Assembly: GCA_023228945.1 (NCBI GenBank)
Contig: JALOAI010000011.1
Location: forward strand, 1 to 64,000
DNA: 64,000 nt
Reading direction: 5' to 3'
Source: Pigmentiphaga sp.
GTDB lineage: Bacteria > Pseudomonadota > Gammaproteobacteria > Burkholderiales > Burkholderiaceae_B
Shown in pieces: positions 59,935 to 64,000 of this stretch. Each line of letters starts with the position of its first letter. Position 1 is the first letter of the stretch. A program made the position numbers and the translations under genes. Under the pieces are notes generated by a model. It made no database searches. It was not told the DNA's origin and saw nothing but the letters and a program-made list of their open reading frames with translations.

Positions 59935-61664
59935 GCGCGCCGAGCCGCCTCAAGCGCGAATCCTCCCTTGGGGAGGAAGTCGCGCAGCGACCGGAGGGCC
60001 GTCCAGCCGGCGCGCCGAGCCGCCTCAAGCGCGAATCCTCCCTTGGGGAGGAAGTCGCGCAGCGACCGGAGGGCCGTCCAGCCGGCGCGCCGAGCCGCCT
60101 CAAGCGCGAATCCTCCCTTGGGGAGGAAGTCGCGCAGCGACCGGAGGGCCGTCCAGCCGGCGCGCCGAGCCGCCTCAAGCGCGAATCCTCCCTCGGGGAG
60201 GCAGTCGCGCAGCGACTGGAGGGCACCGTCAGCGCGCCGGGTCATGGCGCCAGACCGACAGGCGCCGGAATGGCTGCGATCGCTTTGGCCGCTGCGCTCT
60301 GGATGCCGGCCATCATGGCCGCGCCAGCCGACCTCCTGGCGCAGCCCTTGCCATCGCTGCCGCCCGATGGCGTCGCGGCGGCGCAATGGGGCGCGCTCGA
60401 TGACGCCTCGCGGCCCCAGGCCGAGATCGAAATGTTCGTCGGCGAAACCCGCATCTTTCCCGCGCCCGACGTGGCCCGTATCGCCGTGGGCAACAGTCAG
60501 GTGGTGCATGCGGCCGCGGCCGACGACAAGGAGGTCGTGGTGTTCGCGCGCGCGCCGGGCAGCGTGTCGGTGGTGATCTGGACGCATGATGGGCGCAGCC
60601 GCACTCTGCTCATCCAGGTGGTCGACCAGGAAGCCCTGCAGACCCGGCAGGAGCTGGCCGCCTTTATTGCGCGCATCCCCAACGCCCGCAGCCAGGCCGT
60701 GGGCGACAAGCTCATCGTGGAGGGTCGCGACCTCTCCGACGCCGATCAGGCGCGCATTGCCGACCTGGCCCAGCGCTACCCGCAGATCGTCGACTTCACC
60801 GATCGCGTCGGCTGGGATCGCATGGTCCTGTTCGATGTCCAGGTGGTGGAGCTGCCGCGCAATCGGATGCGGGAGCTGGGCGTGCGCTGGGATGCTTCGC
60901 CAGGCGGCGGTATCCAGGCGGGCGCGGTGTGGGATCCCGGTGTCGGGCGGGGCATCGAGGCCCGGCCGGGCGAGGGCGGGCTGGCGGCGTCCTTTCCGCT
61001 GCGCGGCGCTGCCGGCTACCTGGGCCTCAATGTTGCCTGGCCGGCGCGTTTGCAGGCGATGAGCCGCGACGGCGAGGCGGTGCTGCTGGCGCAGCCCCAG
61101 CTCATGGCGCGCAGTGGCGCCTCCGCCAGTTTCCTGGCCGGCGGCGAGCTGCCCTACACGCATGTCGACGCCAACGGCCGCAGCTCGACGCTGTTCAAAC
61201 CCTATGGCGTGACGCTGGAAGTCACGCCGCGGATCGATCCCGCCGGCACGGTACGAGCCACGATCGACGTGGAAGTCAGCGCCGTCGATCCCACCGTGAA
61301 CACCAACAGCGGCCCCGCCTTGCGCACCCGGCGCACGCGCACCGACTTCAATCTGCGCTCGGGCCAGACCCTGGTGTTGAGCGGCTTCCTGTCGCGCGAG
61401 CGGGTGCGAGAGACCGACGCCGTGCCCGGCCTGGGCCGCATTCCGGTGCTCGGAGCTTTGTTCCGCGCCACCCGCTGGGAAGACAAAGATGTGGAACTGG
61501 TGATTTTCGTCACGCCAGTGGTGGTGGACAACGACAACCCGGAGCTGCAGGCGCGCGTGGCGCAAAGCCGGCGGGTATTGCAGGAGGCCTTTCCTCGGCC
61601 GGCGATCCTGCGCGGCGACGGCGTACCGCCGGCGGATCCGTTTGCGCTGCCGCCGCTTCCCTGA
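59931..61664 (+). CDS. cpaC: CpaC/RcpA secretin, with REP-like repeats in its 5' end
   Basis: 577 residues if translated from ATG 59931. Residues 3-102 are four 25-residue repeats (APSRLKRESSLGEEVAQR-type) encoded by a 75-bp REP-like array. A normal signal peptide (MAAIALAAALWMPAIMAAP) starts at Met114 (60270), so the true start may be there. Secretin features are EIEMFVGETRIFPAPDVARI, KLIVEGRDLSDADQARIADL, LLAQPQLMARSG and VPGLGRIPVLGALFRA. It forms the outer-membrane tad pore. Confidence 0.88.
   Translation: MSAPSRLKRESSLGEEVAQRPEGRPAGAPSRLKRESSLGEEVAQRPEGRPAGAPSRLKRESSLGEEVAQRPEGRPAGAPSRLKRESSLGEAVAQRLEGTVSAPGHGARPTGAGMAAIALAAALWMPAIMAAPADLLAQPLPSLPPDGVAAAQWGALDDASRPQAEIEMFVGETRIFPAPDVARIAVGNSQVVHAAAADDKEVVVFARAPGSVSVVIWTHDGRSRTLLIQVVDQEALQTRQELAAFIARIPNARSQAVGDKLIVEGRDLSDADQARIADLAQRYPQIVDFTDRVGWDRMVLFDVQVVELPRNRMRELGVRWDASPGGGIQAGAVWDPGVGRGIEARPGEGGLAASFPLRGAAGYLGLNVAWPARLQAMSRDGEAVLLAQPQLMARSGASASFLAGGELPYTHVDANGRSSTLFKPYGVTLEVTPRIDPAGTVRATIDVEVSAVDPTVNTNSGPALRTRRTRTDFNLRSGQTLVLSGFLSRERVRETDAVPGLGRIPVLGALFRATRWEDKDVELVIFVTPVVVDNDNPELQARVAQSRRVLQEAFPRPAILRGDGVPPADPFALPPLP
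59936..60227 (+). repeat. Tandem array of four 75-bp REP-like palindromic units
   Basis: Units start with CGCGCCGAGCC at 59936, 60011, 60086 and 60161, with period exactly 75 bp. Units 1-3 are nearly identical; the fourth diverges at the end. Each contains two palindromes (CCTCCCTTGGGGAGG and GTCGCGCAGCGAC). The array is open in several frames, so annotations would read it as protein. Confidence 0.85.
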
Positions 61665-61718
61665 CCGGCGTCGGGCGGCGGCAGTGATGGGCAGGTCACG
61701 ATCATGGAGGATGGCGAT

Positions 61719-63433
<1,715 letters not shown>

Positions 63434-63437
<4 letters not shown>

Positions 63438-64000
63438 TCTGGCTGAGCGCCGTTTTGCTGGCGGCTGGCGTCGTCGCCCTGAGCGTGGTGCTGGCCGGCT
63501 GGCTGCTGTCGTCGCTGCCGCGCTGGCGGCAGGTGCACGACAAGCGCCTGCGGGGTGACTTGAGCGAATTCTTTCTGTTCATCGACCCTGCCCGTTTGTG
63601 GGGCATTTCGGTGCTGGCCTGTGCCGCCGCCGGCACCTTGGCCTTCGTGGCGTCGGGCAGCGCGGTTCTCACCGTGGCCGCGGCCGGCATGGTGGGCGCG
63701 ACGCCACGCTGGCTATTGCGCCGTTTGCGGCGGCGGCGCCTGCAACGTTTCGACGAGCAACTGCCGGATGCCTTGCTGACGCTGGCCGCCGCGCTGCGGG
63801 CCGGCGCCGCCACGCCCAGCGCGCTGCGCCACCTGGCGCAAGAGGCCGAGGCGCCCTTGGCACAAGAGTTCGCCCTCGTGTTGCGCGAACAGCGCCTGGG
63901 CATTCCGCTGGACCAGGCCCTTGCGAACCTGGCCCGGCGCCTGCCATCCGAGGCCACCGTGCTCAGCGTCGCGGCCCTGCGCATCTCCGCGGCCACCGGC
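63434..64000 (+). CDS. tadB: TadB inner-membrane protein, partial
   Basis: The first 189 residues, cut by the window end. It overlaps tadA by 4 nt. An N-terminal helix and a further hydrophobic pair (about 55-82) precede the cytoplasmic GspF-like domain: RFDEQLPDALLTLAAALRAG and ALVLREQRLGIPLDQALANL. It is the membrane platform partner of TadA/TadC. Confidence 0.88.

Noticed and set aside
59936..60227. CRISPR array
   Set aside because: The regular 75-bp period has no spacer diversity: units are nearly identical throughout and contain palindromes, so they are REP-like tandem repeats.
59460..61565. 701-codon reverse frame under the CpaB/CpaC genes
   Set aside because: Antisense to a clear secretin and to the repeat array, which is open in several frames by its 75-bp period; no family similarity.

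Overview
The window looks like part of a betaproteobacterial chromosome, most likely Alcaligenaceae (Bordetella/Achromobacter-like). It is GC-rich, and a very GC-rich tad pilus locus begins at about 56.5 kb. Most of the window (roughly 0-43.1 kb) is the backbone of an integrative and conjugative element of the Tn4371 family. This is inferred from gene order: RadC, DUF932, ParB, antirestriction, DUF736, DUF2958, DUF2285, HTH, RepA, ParA, RHH protein, DUF2840, S26 peptidase, relaxase, LysR (TraR), VirD4 (TraG) and trbBCDEJ-K-LFGI. The organism call is inference from composition and protein types, not from a marker gene.

Layout. 1-1.8 kb: partial dprA and small reverse-strand genes including an AlpA-type regulator. 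2.3-9.9 kb: plasmid-like maintenance and anti-restriction genes, each behind long non-coding leaders that share repeats; a pentapeptide-repeat/ion-channel protein is embedded here. 10-15.4 kb: regulators and a replication/partition module with three 23-bp iterons and DnaA boxes. 15.7-17.8 kb: oriT candidate and relaxase. 17.9-29.4 kb: copper cargo (DUF2946, YcnI-type DUF1775, CopC-CopD fusion, TonB receptor, SCO, two PCuAC chaperones) running into a cytochrome bd-like oxidase whose subunit I carries a C-terminal cytochrome c, plus a dihaem cytochrome c. 29.6-43.1 kb: TraR, VirD4 and a complete mating-pair operon, with most genes overlapping or closely spaced.

43.1-54.9 kb is composite. A truncated ParD-like antitoxin gene lies just past the trb operon. 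Next come a zinc-acquisition cluster behind two Zur-like palindromes (ZnuA-like protein; divergently a TonB receptor, ExbB-like protein, DUF2149 and an apparently exported CobN-like protein) and a DUF1007/NicO pair. After them lie relics of a FecCD permease and a DUF2958 gene. Two tandem reverse-strand tyrosine recombinases (54.3-56.4 kb) mark the right edge of the mobile DNA. From about 56.53 kb the DNA is chromosomal in character: TadE-like proteins, CpaB, the secretin CpaC, an FHA-TadA ATPase and TadB (cut by the window end).

Biologically, the mobile region appears to carry metal acquisition and respiration genes (copper import/delivery, an alternative oxidase, zinc uptake) rather than the classical efflux-type resistance usual for such elements.
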